Source: Streptomyces sp. ASQP_92 (GTDB taxonomy: Bacteria > Actinomycetota > Actinomycetes > Streptomycetales > Streptomycetaceae). From it: DNA of 64,000 bases. The stretch is from positions 682,001 to 746,000 of the forward strand of contig NZ_JAODUA010000001.1 in the NCBI RefSeq assembly GCF_025399895.1, read 5' to 3'. A program made the translations under genes and the position numbers. Positions 40,641 to 48,903 of this stretch are shown here, piece after piece. The notes beneath the pieces were generated by a model that saw only the letters and a list, made by a program, of their open reading frames with translations, did no database searches and had not been told where the DNA came from. Position 1 is the first letter of the stretch; every line of letters begins with the position of its first letter.

Positions 40641-41837
40641 CTAGGACTGTGAATCTCCGTCGGCCAGACGCCCCAGGATCAGCGCGATCCTCAGCGTGAA
40701 CGCGGAGCGCACATCGGACGGCGACCACCCGGTGACGTCCGTCACACGTCGGAGCCGGTAGCGAACGGTATTGGGGTGGACGAACAACATCCGGGCCGCG
40801 CCCTCAAGGCTGCTCGCCTGCTCCAGATAAACGCTCAAGGTTTCCAGGAGCGCCGAGCCCGCCTCCTCCAGCGGTCTGTAGATCTCCTCCACCAACTGCT
40901 CCCGCGCGGCAGGATCGGAGGCGATCGCGCGCTCCGGCAGCAGATCGTCCGCGAGAACCGGCCGGGGAGCGTCCTGCCAGGCCGAACACGCCTTCAGGCC
41001 GGCCGCCGCGGCCTGCGCGGACCGGGTTGCCGCCAGCAGGTCCGGCACCACGGGCCCGGCCACCACGGGACCCGCGGCATACGGCCCGATCAGGCCCTTC
41101 GCCACCTGGAGGGGGTTGTCGCTGCCGCCCGCGATGACGACCAGGCGGTTGCCGAGCACCCCGGTGAGCACCTGGAGCTTGGTGTGCCGGGCGGCCCGCC
41201 GGATCGCCTCCACCGTGAGTTCGCTGTCGCCGTCCGGCGCCGTGCCGAGCACGACGCAGACATGCTCGGGGGAGTTCCAGCCGAGCGCCGCGGCACGGGA
41301 CACGGCCCCCTCGTCGGCCTCGCCGGACAGCACCGCGTTGACGACCAGGGATTCGAGGCGGGCGTCCCACGCGCCGCGGGCCTCGGCGGCCTGGGCGTAC
41401 ACCTGGGCCGTAGCGAAGGCGATCTCACGGGCGTACACGAGCAGCGCCTCGCGCAGGATGGACTCGTCACCGGGCGCCGCGACCTCCTCGATCGCGGTCT
41501 CCATGACCTCGATGGTGGTGCGCACCATCTCGACGGTCTGGCGCAGCGTGATCGCCCGCGTCAGTTCGCGCGGCGCGGTGCCGAAGACGTCGGTCGAGAT
41601 CGCCTGGGGCGTCTCGGGATGCCGGAACCATTCGGTGAAGGCCGCGATGCCGGCCTGGGCGACCAGACCGATCCAGGAGCGGTTCTCCGGCGGCATCGCC
41701 CGGTACCACGGCAGCGTCGCGTCCATGCGGGCGATCGCGTTCGCGGCGAGCCGCCCCGAGGACTGCTCAAGACGCTTCAGGGTCGCGGCATGCGGATGGG
41801 CATTCTTCGCGGGGTGTACGGGATCGGGTGCTGGCAC
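40641..41837 (-). CDS. fasR: FasR-like activator of fatty-acid synthesis (PucR/CdaR type)
   Basis: 398 residues. The N-terminal two-thirds is a sensor region (including a GGDEF-like CdaR fold, GNRLVVIAGGSDN about 235-247). The C-terminus is a PucR-type helix-turn-helix: SSLEGAARMLFVHPNTVRYRLRRVTDVTG (about 345-373). In S. coelicolor the gene in this position encodes FasR, an activator needed for fabDHPF transcription and for coupling lipid synthesis to antibiotic production (established for that species). It lies upstream of fabD in the same orientation with an 89-bp gap holding a palindrome. Confidence 0.9.
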   Translation of the reverse strand: MPAPDPVHPAKNAHPHAATLKRLEQSSGRLAANAIARMDATLPWYRAMPPENRSWIGLVAQAGIAAFTEWFRHPETPQAISTDVFGTAPRELTRAITLRQTVEMVRTTIEVMETAIEEVAAPGDESILREALLVYAREIAFATAQVYAQAAEARGAWDARLESLVVNAVLSGEADEGAVSRAAALGWNSPEHVCVVLGTAPDGDSELTVEAIRRAARHTKLQVLTGVLGNRLVVIAGGSDNPLQVAKGLIGPYAAGPVVAGPVVPDLLAATRSAQAAAAGLKACSAWQDAPRPVLADDLLPERAIASDPAAREQLVEEIYRPLEEAGSALLETLSVYLEQASSLEGAARMLFVHPNTVRYRLRRVTDVTGWSPSDVRSAFTLRIALILGRLADGDSQS

Positions 41838-41937
41838 GGGGACAAGACTGCCTTATCGGGAACCTCCCCCGCCGGGCCGGGGTGAGGGACGGCGACAAAC
41901 GGGTGCGGCCGGCGGTGCCGGGTCTACCGTGGTGGGC

Positions 41938-42597
41938 GTGATTTCAGTCAGGCGCGGCGACGAGCGCTATCCGGGCGGGGACCCGGACGTCGGCATCGAG
42001 TCCCTGCACGCCTTCTCCTTCGGCCGGTTCTACGACCCCGACAACCTCCGCTTCGGTCCGGTCCTCGCCTGCAACGAGGAGCGGCTCGCGCCCGGCGCCG
42101 GCTTCGACGAGCACCCGCACAGCCACACCGAGATCGTGACGTGGGTGATCGAGGGCGAGCTCACCCACCGCGACTCGGCGGGCCACGCCACGGTGGTGCG
42201 CCCCGGCGATGTGCAGTGCCTCAGCTCCGCGGGCGGCGTACGGCACGAGGAGCGCAACGAGGGCACCGCCCCGCTGGTCTTCCTCCAGTTGTGGCTGGCC
42301 CCGAAGAAGCCCGGCGGCACCCCCGCCTACGACATCGTGCGCGGCATCGCGGACTCCACGCCCTACGCGGTGCTCGCCGCGGGCGCCCTGCTGCACGTGC
42401 GGCGCCTGGCGTCCGGCGAGCGCACCGCCGTGCCGGACGCGCCGGGGGTGTACGTCCATGTCGTACGCGGCCGGGTGGGCCTGGCCCAAGAAGCGCTCGG
42501 GCCCGGCGACTCGGCACGGATCACCGGGGCCGCCGGCCTGGAACTGACCGCGTCCGAGGCCGCCGAGGTGCTGCTGTGGGAGATCGGCGCCATGTGA
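41938..42597 (+). CDS. Pirin-family bicupin protein
   Basis: 219 residues from GTG 41938 (VISVRRGDERYPGGD); GTG 41932 is possible. The cupin metal site is visible as GFDEHPHSHTEIVTWV (His-x-His-x3-Glu type, about 60-70) with a second His in LSSAGGVRHEERN. Pirins are iron-containing bicupins; some have quercetinase activity and some bind enzymes such as pyruvate dehydrogenase. No RBS is present; TACCGT, 7 bases before the first GTG, would act as a -10, implying leaderless transcription. Divergent from fasR. Confidence 0.87.
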   Translation: MISVRRGDERYPGGDPDVGIESLHAFSFGRFYDPDNLRFGPVLACNEERLAPGAGFDEHPHSHTEIVTWVIEGELTHRDSAGHATVVRPGDVQCLSSAGGVRHEERNEGTAPLVFLQLWLAPKKPGGTPAYDIVRGIADSTPYAVLAAGALLHVRRLASGERTAVPDAPGVYVHVVRGRVGLAQEALGPGDSARITGAAGLELTASEAAEVLLWEIGAM

Positions 42598-42642
42598 GGC
42601 GGGCGTGGGGAGCGCGGCCCGCGCGACGGCGGCTCCGGGGGC

Positions 42643-43461
42643 TCAGCGCCGGGTGAACTCGGCGAGTACCGCGTCGGTGAAGGCCGGCCACGCCTCGGCC
42701 GCCCAGGGGCCGAACGCCCGGTCCGTCAGGGCGACACAGGCCAGGCCCGCGTCCGGGTCGACCCACAGGAACGTACCGGACTGGCCGAAGTGGCCGAAGG
42801 TGCGGGGCGAGGACGAACTGCCCGTCCAGTGCGGGGACTTGGCGCCCCGGATCTCGAAGCCCAGGCCCCAGTCGTTGGGGTTCTGGTGGCCGTAGCCGGG
42901 CAGCACGCCCTTGAGGCCGGGGTACTGCACATGCGTCGCCTCGGCGGCCGTGGCGGGGTGGATCAGCTGGGGCGCCTGGAGCTCCGCGGCGAAGCGCGCG
43001 AGGTCCTCGACGGTCGAGACGCCGTCCTTGGCGGGGGAGCCTTCGAGGGTGCTGGAGGCCATGCCCAGCGGCTCGAACACGGCCTGGCGCACATAGTCGG
43101 CGAAGGGGATGCCGGACTGCTTGGCGATGTGGTCGCCGAGGACCTCGAACCCGGCGTTGGAGTACAGCCTCCGGTCGCCGGGCTGCGCCATCGCGCGGTG
43201 CTCGTCGAAGGCGAGCCCCGAGGTGTGCGCCAGCAGATGGCGGACGGTGACGCCGGGGGGACCGGCCGGCTCGTCGAGCTCCACCGCCCCCTCCTCGTAG
43301 GCGACGAGGGCCGCGTACGCGGCGAGCGGCTTGCTGACGGAGGCCAGCGGGAACCGGTGGGACAGCGGCCCGTAGGTGCCGGCAAGCGTTCCGTCGGCCC
43401 GCACCACGGCCGCGGCGGCGGTCGGTACGGGCCAGGTCTCGATGATCCGCAGGCTCTCCAT
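42643..43461 (-). CDS. Serine hydrolase, beta-lactamase-like fold
   Basis: 272 residues from ATG 43461 (MESLRIIETWPVPT). The frame is open further upstream but runs through the MerR control region. The catalytic SxxK is ASVSKPLAAYAAL (about residue 46), the Tyr motif is RLYSNAGFEVLGD (YSN, about 112) and the third motif region is FGHFGQSGTFLWVD. Compared with the serine hydrolase at 26 kb it is shorter and has a true YSN. No signal peptide, so an intracellular esterase or peptidase is more likely than a lactamase. Convergent with the pirin gene. Confidence 0.85.
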   Translation of the reverse strand: MESLRIIETWPVPTAAAAVVRADGTLAGTYGPLSHRFPLASVSKPLAAYAALVAYEEGAVELDEPAGPPGVTVRHLLAHTSGLAFDEHRAMAQPGDRRLYSNAGFEVLGDHIAKQSGIPFADYVRQAVFEPLGMASSTLEGSPAKDGVSTVEDLARFAAELQAPQLIHPATAAEATHVQYPGLKGVLPGYGHQNPNDWGLGFEIRGAKSPHWTGSSSSPRTFGHFGQSGTFLWVDPDAGLACVALTDRAFGPWAAEAWPAFTDAVLAEFTRR

Positions 43462-43560
43462 GCGTATGAGCCTAATAGGCCGGAAGCCGTGGCCGGTCCG
43501 GGCCCGGGGGGAGCGGTACGGCCCGGGGCGAGCGGCCCGCGCGGCGCGACGGCCCGCCAC

Positions 43561-43596
43561 GACACGGGAAAGGTCACGGACACGGGAAAGGTCACG
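43561..43596. repeat. 18-bp tandem duplication upstream of the MerR promoter
   Basis: GACACGGGAAAGGTCACG occurs twice in direct succession (43561-43578 and 43579-43596), ending 8 bp before the -35 element. Each copy contains CGTGACC on the other strand. Confidence 0.95.
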
Positions 43597-43604
43597 TCCT
43601 ACGC

Positions 43605-43635
43605 TTGCTTGGAGTGCACTCCAAGGTCCTAGCGT
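43605..43635 (+). promoter_or_regulatory. MerR-type promoter with 18-bp palindrome in a 19-bp spacer
   Basis: -35 TTGCTT (43605-43610), spacer of exactly 19 bp, -10 TAGCGT (43630-43635). The perfect palindrome CTTGGAGTGCACTCCAAG (43608-43625) fills the spacer. The long spacer and central dyad are the hallmark of promoters activated by MerR proteins through DNA underwinding. The predicted start site falls at the ATG of the MerR gene. Confidence 0.85.
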
Positions 43636-43642
43636 GGAGGTC

Positions 43643-44110
43643 ATGACGGTGATCGACAGCACGACGGTGGCGGTGGCGCGGGTCCAGCAGGACCTCTGTT
43701 CCACGGAGCCGCCCCATCCACGCCCCGACGGCCAGGACCGATACACGATCAGCGAGGTCGTGGCGTGCACCGGACTCACCGCGCACACCCTCCGCTGGTA
43801 CGAGCGGATCGGCCTCATGCCGCACGTGGACCGCTCGCACACCGGCCAGCGCCGGTTCACCAACAAGGATTTGGACTGGCTGTCCTTCGTCGGCAAGCTC
43901 CGGCTGACCGGGATGCCGGTCGCCGACATGGTCCGCTACGCCGAACTCGTCCGCGAGGGGCAGCACACCTTCGAGGCGCGCCAGGAACTCCTGGAGCAGA
44001 CCCGGCGCGACGTCATAACGCGCATGGCGGAGCTCCAGGACACCCTCGCCGTACTCGACTACAAGATCGACTTTTATGCGGACGCCCGCAAGGCGTCGGA
44101 AAGGGCCTGA
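43643..44110 (+). CDS. MerR-family regulator
   Basis: 155 residues from ATG 43643. Helix-turn-helix DRYTISEVVACTGLTAHTLRWYERIGLMPHVDRSHTGQRRFTNKD spans about 33-76 in the usual MerR spacing, then a coiled-coil dimerisation helix (LEQTRRDVITRMAELQDTLAVL). No conserved metal-binding Cys pair is present (one Cys near residue 17, one in the HTH), so an organic or electrophile signal is more likely than a metal. It lies at its own MerR-type promoter and 6 bp upstream of an aldo/keto reductase gene, resembling the AdhR-type aldehyde-responsive group. Transcription probably starts at or within one base of the ATG. Confidence 0.9.
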   Translation: MTVIDSTTVAVARVQQDLCSTEPPHPRPDGQDRYTISEVVACTGLTAHTLRWYERIGLMPHVDRSHTGQRRFTNKDLDWLSFVGKLRLTGMPVADMVRYAELVREGQHTFEARQELLEQTRRDVITRMAELQDTLAVLDYKIDFYADARKASERA

Positions 44111-44116
44111 ACGCCC

Positions 44117-45145
44117 ATGAGCACCAACCCCGTTGAGAAGATCAGCACCGTCCGCCTCGGCACCGAGGGCCCGATGATCGGCGTCCAGGGATTCGGCGCC
44201 ATGGGCATCAGCGAGTTCTACGGCGACACCGACGAGAGCGCCGCCCGCGACACCCTTGAGGCGACCGTCGAGGCGGGCGTCACCCTCATCGACACCGCCG
44301 ACATCTACGGCTCCGGGGCCAACGAGGAGTTCCTCGCCCCGTTCCTCGCCGCCCACCGCGACGAGGTGACCCTGGCCACCAAGTTCGCCATCGAGCGCCG
44401 CGCCGACGATCCCGCCTACCGGGGCATCAACAACAGCCCCGCCTACATCAAGAAGGCCGTCGAGGCGAGCCTGCGCCGTCTGGGCATCGAGACCATCGAC
44501 CTCTACTACATGCACCGCCGCAACCCCGAGGTGCCGCTGGCGGAGTCCGTCGGCGCGATGGCCGAACTGGTCACCGAGGGCAAGGTCAAGTACCTGGGCC
44601 TGAGCGAGGTCACCGGAGCCGAGCTGCGCGAGGCGCACGCGGTGCACCCGATCACCGCCCTCCAGTCGGAGTGGTCGGTCTTCAGCCGCGACGTCGAGCG
44701 CAGCGCCGTGCCGGCCGCCGCCGAACTCGGTGTCACTTTCGTGCCGTACTCGCCGCTCGGCCGGGGCTTCCTCACCGGTGCCTTCGCCGACGCGGGCAAG
44801 GAGCTGAGCAAGGGCGACTTCCGCCAGTTCCAGCCCCGTTTCACCGGCGACAACGCCGCGGCCAACGCCGCCCTGCTCGAACCCCTGCACAAGATCGCGG
44901 CGGCGCACGGCGCGACGACCGCCCAGATCGCCCTCGCCTGGGTGCAGCAGCGGGCCCAGGTGCACGGCCTGACGGTGGTGCCGATCCCCGGCACCCGCAA
45001 GCGCAGCCGCCTCCTGGAGAACACCGGCGCGACCCGCATCACGCTGAGCGCCGAGGAGCTGGCCCTGCTCGAACCCATCGCGGGGCGGGTCGCGGGCGAC
45101 CGCTACCCCGACATGTCCTCGACTTCGGCGGCCCGCGAGCAGTAG
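44117..45145 (+). CDS. Aldo/keto reductase
   Basis: 342 residues; NADPH-dependent carbonyl reduction. The tetrad is visible: Asp and Tyr in TLIDTADIYGSGANEEF (about 56-72), Lys in TLATKFAIE (about 86) and His in IDLYYMHRRNPEVPL (about 133). The coenzyme loop is VPIPGTRKRSRLLEN near the C-terminus, typical of AKR13-like enzymes. It follows the MerR gene by 6 bp and should be induced with it, probably by aldehydes or quinones that the enzyme then detoxifies. Confidence 0.92.
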   Translation: MSTNPVEKISTVRLGTEGPMIGVQGFGAMGISEFYGDTDESAARDTLEATVEAGVTLIDTADIYGSGANEEFLAPFLAAHRDEVTLATKFAIERRADDPAYRGINNSPAYIKKAVEASLRRLGIETIDLYYMHRRNPEVPLAESVGAMAELVTEGKVKYLGLSEVTGAELREAHAVHPITALQSEWSVFSRDVERSAVPAAAELGVTFVPYSPLGRGFLTGAFADAGKELSKGDFRQFQPRFTGDNAAANAALLEPLHKIAAAHGATTAQIALAWVQQRAQVHGLTVVPIPGTRKRSRLLENTGATRITLSAEELALLEPIAGRVAGDRYPDMSSTSAAREQ

Positions 45146-45185
45146 TTCCCTCCGTAGCTCCCCCACGTGGTTCCCTCTGCGGCAC

Positions 45186-45253
45186 CTCGCGTGACGGCCG
45201 GGACCCCCGGGAACCAGCACGTCACGCGAGCCCCAGCACGTCACGCGAGCCCC
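45186..45253. terminator. Terminator with a duplicated arm between convergent genes
   Basis: Left arm CTCGCGTGACG (45186-45196) is perfectly complementary to CGTCACGCGAG at both 45220-45230 and 45239-45249, because a 19-bp segment is tandemly duplicated (45216-45234 and 45235-45253). The second copy includes the stop codon of the convergent acyltransferase gene. Confidence 0.65.
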
Positions 45254-46512
45254 AGCGCGAACACCGCGAAGCCCGCCGCGAGCAGCCCCGCCGCTGCCCG
45301 GCGGGCCTTCGTCGCCTTCGTCCAGGGCGCCTCGAAGCCCCGCGCGTACCGGGCGATCAGGACCAGCAGTACCGCGAACACCGGCATCCAGGCGAGCCGT
45401 TCACCGATCCAGGCCCAGGTGTGGGGCGCGGTGGTGAGGCCCGGCACCCGCCCGGCGAGGGAGGCCGGGACGGCGGCCGCGAGCATGGCCGTCTGGTGCC
45501 AGCACAGGATGGTCATCGCGCAGAGATTGACGACCACGACGGGCGCCCACAGCGCGGGCCGCCGCAGCCACCGGGCGATCCGGTCGCGCAGCAGGATCGC
45601 GACGCCCGACTGGGCCGCGGCGAGCGCGAGCACCAGCAGCGACGGCGGATGGGAGTTGGTACGGGCCTGGCCGGGCACCCCGACCATGGACGCCGGGTAG
45701 TGGAAGAGCACGAGCAGCGCCGCGAACAGCACCGCCCCGCCGCCGAGCAGGAGCCACGCACCCCGGCGTCCGATCCTCTTCTCGCCCCAGCCGACGCCGA
45801 GTTGATAGGCGAACATCCAGCCGGGCAGGATGTTGATCAGCGAGAGCCAGGACGGCATGGCGTCGGCGTAGGGGCCGTAGCGCAGGACGTCGACGACGGT
45901 GACCGAACCGAGCAGCGGCGCGGCGGCCCACCCGCCGAGCCGGCGGGCGGCGCGCACGCAGTACGGGGTGAGCGCGGTGACGACGGCGTACACCCCCACG
46001 AACCACAGCGGCTGGATGACGAGGGTGGAGCCGGTCCGCAGGGTGTCGTGGGGCACTCCGAGGGTGTGGAGCACGGGGATCATCGCGGCCCAGACGGCGG
46101 TGACTCCGAGCACCGGCCGCCCCAGCCGGGCGATCCGTCCCCGCAGCCACTGCCCGGTGGATCCCTTCCTGCGGTGGAAGGACAGCACCGAGGCGTAGCC
46201 GCCGACCAGGAAGAAGATCCCCAGCATCTGAAGGATCCAACTGGCCGGCGCGAGCCCGGCGAAGGCCGACAGCGGGCTGGCGTTGTGCAGCGCGCCGGAG
46301 TCGTCACGGGTGAACCCGCCGAGCAGCCAGTGCCCGGTCGGCACGGCGAGCAGCGCGAGGGCGCGCAGTCCGTCGATCGCGCGGTCGCGGTCGACGGGGG
46401 TGCGGCGCTCGATGTCCGCGACGGTCCTGGCGAGGGCGCGGCGCGCGCGGTGCGGGGGGCGCGTGGTGCCGGCCGAAGCGCTCGTCGGCGGTGTACGCGA
46501 GAAGGTACTCAT
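45241..46512 (-). CDS. Acyltransferase-3 family membrane protein
   Basis: 423 residues from ATG 46512, overlapping the upstream hydrolase stop by an ATGA junction. About ten to eleven hydrophobic segments. The N-terminal block DRDRAIDGLRALALLAVPTGHWLLGG carries the conserved His of Acyl_transf_3/OafA-like proteins, though the usual RxxR is RAIDGLR. Family members O-acylate sugars, lipids or antibiotics at the membrane. The pairing with an exported DUF1023 hydrolase suggests both act on the same envelope or exported substrate. The final codons lie in a duplicated 19-bp unit. Confidence 0.85.
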   Translation of the reverse strand: MSTFSRTPPTSASAGTTRPPHRARRALARTVADIERRTPVDRDRAIDGLRALALLAVPTGHWLLGGFTRDDSGALHNASPLSAFAGLAPASWILQMLGIFFLVGGYASVLSFHRRKGSTGQWLRGRIARLGRPVLGVTAVWAAMIPVLHTLGVPHDTLRTGSTLVIQPLWFVGVYAVVTALTPYCVRAARRLGGWAAAPLLGSVTVVDVLRYGPYADAMPSWLSLINILPGWMFAYQLGVGWGEKRIGRRGAWLLLGGGAVLFAALLVLFHYPASMVGVPGQARTNSHPPSLLVLALAAAQSGVAILLRDRIARWLRRPALWAPVVVVNLCAMTILCWHQTAMLAAAVPASLAGRVPGLTTAPHTWAWIGERLAWMPVFAVLLVLIARYARGFEAPWTKATKARRAAAGLLAAGFAVFALGLA

Positions 46513-47552
46513 CGGACATCTCCCAGGGCGATGGCGGCGAAGGCGTTGAGGGACTCGGTGCCGGGGGCGAAGTAGCCGGTGTGGCCCTTGGCGTCGGCGG
46601 CGGGGACGCGGCGGGCCCCGAAGGCCGGGTCGGTCGGGTCGGTGCCGTGGCCGAGCCCCGCGAACTCGATGTGCGGCACGTCGTCGATCCAGTCCGAGGG
46701 GTCCTTGGCGGCCCACACCCGGGCCTCGGTGCCCAGGTCGGCGACGGTGTCGGCGCGCATGCCGGGGGAGCCGAGCACGACGATGTCCGAGGCGTCGGTA
46801 CGGTGTGCGGCGAGCCCGCAGACCACCGAGCCGTAGCTGTGGCAGAACAGCACGGGGTCCGGGGCGCCGACGGCGTCGAGCCCCTCGGTGAGCCGGGCGA
46901 GCCGTCCGGCCCCCGCCTCGGCGAGCCTGCCGGACGCGGCGTCGACCCCCACCCCGACCGGGGTGGTGTACCCGGCCCAGGCGATCACGGCGGTCGCGCC
47001 GTGGTCGGCGTCCCGCAGGGCGGTCGCCATTCCGGCGGGGGTTCCGTAGGGGTCTTTCGCGCGGTCGAAGGTGCGGGCGTCGATGTCGGAGCCGGGGACG
47101 ATGACGGAGACATGGGCGGCTCCCTCCAACTCTCCGTATACCTGGGCGACTTGGCCCCGGCCGCGCGGGTCGAAGGCGAGGATCTGACGATCGGGGGCGG
47201 CGAGCCGGGTGTAACGGGGGTCGTGGGTGGCGGCGATGGCCCGCCGGTTCGCCTCGTAGCGCAGCGCTACGGGTGCGCCGTCCAGGTTCCCCACGACCTG
47301 GGGGTGCCGGCGGGCCAGCGCCTGCCGCTGCGGCTCGCTCAACTCGCCGAAGAACGCGGCGACTTCGCGGGGGCTCGCGCTCGCCGGGTCGGGCAGGGGG
47401 TGCCCGGTCGTCGTGTCGGCGCGCCAGGCGGCGGTGCCGGGGGGCGGGCCGGTCACCGCCTCCTGCGCGTCGGCCGCGGCCCACCCCGCGGTCCCCGCGA
47501 CGGCCACGCCCACGAGTGCCGCGGCCACGAGCGCCCTCCCCAACCCACGCAT
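46509..47552 (-). CDS. DUF1023 alpha/beta hydrolase, exported
   Basis: 347 residues with an N-terminal signal or anchor (MRGLGRALVAAALVGVAVAGTAGWAAA). The DUF1023 hydrolase core has the nucleophile elbow LFCHSYGSVVCGL (Ser about 225), preceded by VSVIVPGSDIDARTF, a conserved actinobacterial motif, and the His in AKGHTGYFAPGTESL. It is a paralogue of the protein at 51.4-52.7 kb, sharing QVVGNLDGAPVALRY and QILAFDP. Activity is uncharacterised, probably a lipase or esterase. Translationally coupled to the acyltransferase gene. Confidence 0.87.
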   Translation of the reverse strand: MRGLGRALVAAALVGVAVAGTAGWAAADAQEAVTGPPPGTAAWRADTTTGHPLPDPASASPREVAAFFGELSEPQRQALARRHPQVVGNLDGAPVALRYEANRRAIAATHDPRYTRLAAPDRQILAFDPRGRGQVAQVYGELEGAAHVSVIVPGSDIDARTFDRAKDPYGTPAGMATALRDADHGATAVIAWAGYTTPVGVGVDAASGRLAEAGAGRLARLTEGLDAVGAPDPVLFCHSYGSVVCGLAAHRTDASDIVVLGSPGMRADTVADLGTEARVWAAKDPSDWIDDVPHIEFAGLGHGTDPTDPAFGARRVPAADAKGHTGYFAPGTESLNAFAAIALGDVR

Positions 47553-48219
47553 GCGCCGACTCCCTTTCCTCGTCCGTTCCTTGACGAGGGGGAAGGTAGG
47601 TGGGGGGTGGGGGGGCTCGGCGTCACACCGGGGGGTTGGGTGGGGGGTGCTACCGGGGTAGGGGGTGTCCGGGGGGATATCCCCACCCCGCCCCTCCCCG
47701 AGACCCTCCGGGGGTGTGGGGGGTGACCGCTTTTTGCGCAGTTCCCCGCGCCCCTCAATGCCCTTCGGTCTGCGGGCCGTGCTGGCTTGTCGCGCCGTTC
47801 CCCGCGCCCCTAAAAACCCCTTCGGTCTGCGGGCCGTGCTCGCTCCTCGCGCAGTTCCCCGCGCCCCTTAACTACTCGGTGCCGGCCAGCGCAGGACACC
47901 TCAGCCCGTCCGGCGTTTGAGGACGAGCGCTGTTCAGGCGCGAACGGGGTCTGGGGCGGAGCCCTAGCGGGACCGCTCTCGGCTGCGGATCGTGGGTGGC
48001 TGGTCGCGCAGTTCCCCGCGCCCCTGACCACGCGGTGCGGGTCCGTACCGGCCACCTCAGCTCGCCACCGCGCCCCTGGCCACGCGGTGCGGGTCCGTAC
48101 CGGCCACCTCAGCCCGTCCGGCGTTTGAGGACGTGCGCCCTTAAGGCGCGATACGGGGTCTGGGGCGGAGCCCCAGGGGGGCCGGAACCGACCGACCCCG
48201 CTGTGCGGGCGGGGCGGCG
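47553..48219. repeat. Intergenic region with G-rich tract and repeat cluster A2/B
   Basis: No gene. 47586-47680 is G-rich with many runs of four to seven G, then a GGGGATATCCCC palindrome (47673-47684). Element A occurs at 47736, 47792, 47849 and 48006; element B occurs at 47902-47967 and 48110-48176. A short direct repeat (CCACGCGGTGCGGGTCCGTA) is at about 48028 and 48080. The region separates the DUF1023 gene from the two-component genes. Confidence 0.9.
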
Positions 48220-48903
48220 CTAGCTCGGGGTGCCGGGGCGGACCACGCCCGCCTCGTAGGCGAAGATCACCGCCTGGGCCCGATCCCGCAGGCCCAGCTT
48301 CGCCAGCACCCGCCCAATATGCGTCTTCACCGTCTGCTCCGCCAACACCAGCCGCCCCGCGATCTCCTGATTCGACAGCCCCCGGGCAATCAGCTCCAGC
48401 ACCTCCGCCTCCCGCGGCGTGAGCCCGTTGAGCCGCAACGCCTCCGCCCCCCGGCGCGGAGCCGGCCGCTGCGCCGCGAAGTCCGCGATGAGGCGCCGCG
48501 TCACGGACGGCGCGAGCAGGGCCTCGCCCGCCGCCACGACCCGTACCGCCCCGATGAGGTCGGCCGGCGGCGCGTCCTTGAGCAGGAACCCGGACGCCCC
48601 CGCGCGCAGCGCCTCGTACACGTAGTCGTCGACGTCGAAGGTGGTCAGCATGAGCACCTTCGGGCGGTACACCACCCCCACCGGCGGGTCCAGGATCTCG
48701 CGGGCCGCGGCGAGCCCGTCCATCTCGGGCATGCGGACGTCCATCAGGACCACGTCCGGGTGGGTGGAGCGCGCCACCTCCACGCCCTGGCGGCCGTCGG
48801 GCGCCTCGCCCACCACGTCGATGTCGGCCTGCGCCGAGAGCAGCGCGGCGAATCCCGCGCGCACCATGGCCTGGTCGTCGACGATGATCACGCGGATGGT
48901 CAA
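48220..48903 (-). CDS. NarL/LuxR-type response regulator
   Basis: 227 residues from TTG 48903, supported by AAGGA 6 bases upstream. TTG overlaps the kinase TGA (TTGA). Receiver domain: IIVDDQAMVRAGF, phosphoacceptor Asp in VVLMDVRMPEMDG (about 55), Lys in FLLKDAPP. C-terminal LuxR helix-turn-helix: LTPREAEVLELIARGLSNQEIAGRLVLAEQTVKTHIGRVLAKL. It is phosphorylated by the adjacent kinase and binds DNA as a dimer; target genes are not evident here. Confidence 0.93.
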   Translation of the reverse strand: MTIRVIIVDDQAMVRAGFAALLSAQADIDVVGEAPDGRQGVEVARSTHPDVVLMDVRMPEMDGLAAAREILDPPVGVVYRPKVLMLTTFDVDDYVYEALRAGASGFLLKDAPPADLIGAVRVVAAGEALLAPSVTRRLIADFAAQRPAPRRGAEALRLNGLTPREAEVLELIARGLSNQEIAGRLVLAEQTVKTHIGRVLAKLGLRDRAQAVIFAYEAGVVRPGTPS

